A stretch of 30,249 nucleotides of DNA from Lactifluus volemus. Lineage: Eukaryota; Basidiomycota; Agaricomycetes; Russulales; Russulaceae. A program made the position numbers and the translations under genes. The notes under the pieces were generated by a model that made no database searches, was not told where the DNA came from, and saw only the letters and a list, made by a program, of their open reading frames with translations. The stretch is taken from assembly GCA_022376515.1 (NCBI GenBank), contig WTXI01000400.1, positions 1 through 30,249 on the forward strand. The letters are read 5' to 3'. Positions 29,587 through 30,249 of the stretch are shown piece by piece (position 1 is the stretch's first letter; each line of letters starts with the position of its first letter).

Positions 29587-30249
29587 ATGCTTTTCCATGT
29601 TCTCGGTCTCGGTCCTATCGGTACTCTCGTCTCTCATCATCTTTGCAAGACCCTCGACACCACCAAACATGGCATCGTACTTATACACAAAAACCTCCAA
29701 CAGCTGAAGAGAGCGAATAAGGCGAGGAACGTACTCAAAGTTGAACGGAACGGTATCGTTGATACGTCCACGGCCTTCCGATCCGAGGTTTTCGAATCAG
29801 TAAAACAATTCCAGTACGAGAAAAGACATGCAAAGAGACATGAAAACATTCCCCAGGAACCCAGTCCAATCGAGTCGCTCATCGTTGCCATCAAGGCATA
29901 TACGGTAGTTGATGCCCTCAAAGTTTTGGCCCCCCGGCTCACCGCAAATTCCACCATTGTCCTCCTCCACAATGGAATGGGTGTCTACGAACGATTGGTC
30001 GATACCATTTTCCGCAATCCCGAACTGCGACCTCGCTTTATCGTTGCTAGCATCGACCATGGCGCATGGAACACAGATTTTTTTCATACCATCCATGCTG
30101 GCGTTGGCTCCATATCGTTTGGAATCGTTGGTGATCCCGGAGGTAGAAATTTCGAGGACTCGGGCGAGGAGGAGGACGTCCCGGTGCAAGAGCGGGTACT
30201 ATCTCTCGACCGTATCATGTCACCTCAAGAGGGACACGATTCCCCTTAT
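29587..30249 (+). CDS. 2-dehydropantoate 2-reductase (5' part)
   Basis: The frame starts at the ATG at 29587 and stays open to the window end (221 codons), so it is truncated only by the window. It begins FHVLGLGPIGTLVSHHL, a GxGxxG Rossmann-fold NADP-binding motif. Further family features are LIVAIKAYTVVDALKVLAPRL, holding the conserved Lys and helix of ApbA/PanE proteins, and TIVLLHNGMGVYERLV, the conserved NGM/NG loop. Ketopantoate reductase converts 2-dehydropantoate to pantoate in pantothenate and coenzyme A synthesis. Fungal genomes carry several paralogues, some of unknown substrate, so the enzyme activity is a family-level call. An insertion rich in Lys/Arg/Glu (KQFQYEKRHAKRHENIPQEP) between the Rossmann strands and an acidic stretch (SGEEEDVPVQE) near the window end are extra to the short bacterial enzymes. 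No intron is required in the visible part. Confidence 0.82.
   Translation, partial: MLFHVLGLGPIGTLVSHHLCKTLDTTKHGIVLIHKNLQQLKRANKARNVLKVERNGIVDTSTAFRSEVFESVKQFQYEKRHAKRHENIPQEPSPIESLIVAIKAYTVVDALKVLAPRLTANSTIVLLHNGMGVYERLVDTIFRNPELRPRFIVASIDHGAWNTDFFHTIHAGVGSISFGIVGDPGGRNFEDSGEEEDVPVQERVLSLDRIMSPQEGHDSPY

Overview
The window looks like nuclear DNA of a filamentous basidiomycete, most likely a mushroom-forming Agaricomycete. Genes on both strands are cut by many short introns (about 40-90 nt, GT-AG with CTNAC-type branch sites), and no bacterial-style operons or ribosome binding sites are seen. The recognisable products are eukaryotic housekeeping proteins (Vta1, Nan1/Utp17, Ytm1, a Cox14-like factor, ketopantoate reductase) mixed with proteins of Agaricomycete type (PB1-domain protein, F-box/leucine-rich protein, two homeodomain proteins, a large fungal methyltransferase). 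All exon models were built by hand from splice signals, phase and family similarity. No search was run, and family names rest on recognised motifs.

Layout, left to right. A five-exon C2H2/C2HC zinc-finger gene lies on minus (262-2169). About 1.8 kb without a convincing gene follows. VTA1, an ESCRT/MVB-pathway gene, is on plus (3942-5392). A serine/proline-rich protein of unknown function is on minus (5730-6863). The 2-kb divergent intergenic region 6864-8897 carries a nearly perfect 142-bp inverted repeat (7081-7403) with degraded relatives on both sides, and a complete 325-bp MITE-like element (8340-8664) with 43-bp terminal inverted repeats and a TA target duplication. A nine-exon SAM-dependent methyltransferase (8898-10989, plus) and the seven-exon U3 processome gene NAN1/UTP17 (WDR75 family; 11133-14408, plus) follow.

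Two tandem, paralogous homeodomain genes lie on minus (14657-16154 and 16505-17458). Then come a plus-strand aldo-keto reductase of the pyridoxal-reductase type (17644-18999), a small Cox14-like gene (19164-19616, plus), YTM1 (19759-21265, minus) and an F-box gene (21531-23246, minus). A 1.9-kb stretch without a supportable gene comes next. A six-exon PB1-domain gene (25103-27392, minus), a second aldo-keto reductase with several frame breaks (27537-29083, minus), and the 5' part of a ketopantoate reductase gene (29587 to the window end, plus) complete the window.

The genes are not an obvious pathway cluster. Two of them, NAN1 and YTM1, are WD40 proteins of ribosome assembly (U3 processome and PeBoW complex) about 5.4 kb apart. 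The most interesting structures are the homeodomain pair, which share an intron at the same homeodomain residue and phase plus three motifs outside the homeodomain; the long inverted repeat and the MITE in one promoter region; the microexon-rich aldo-keto reductase with homopolymer-type frame breaks; and three GC-AG introns.
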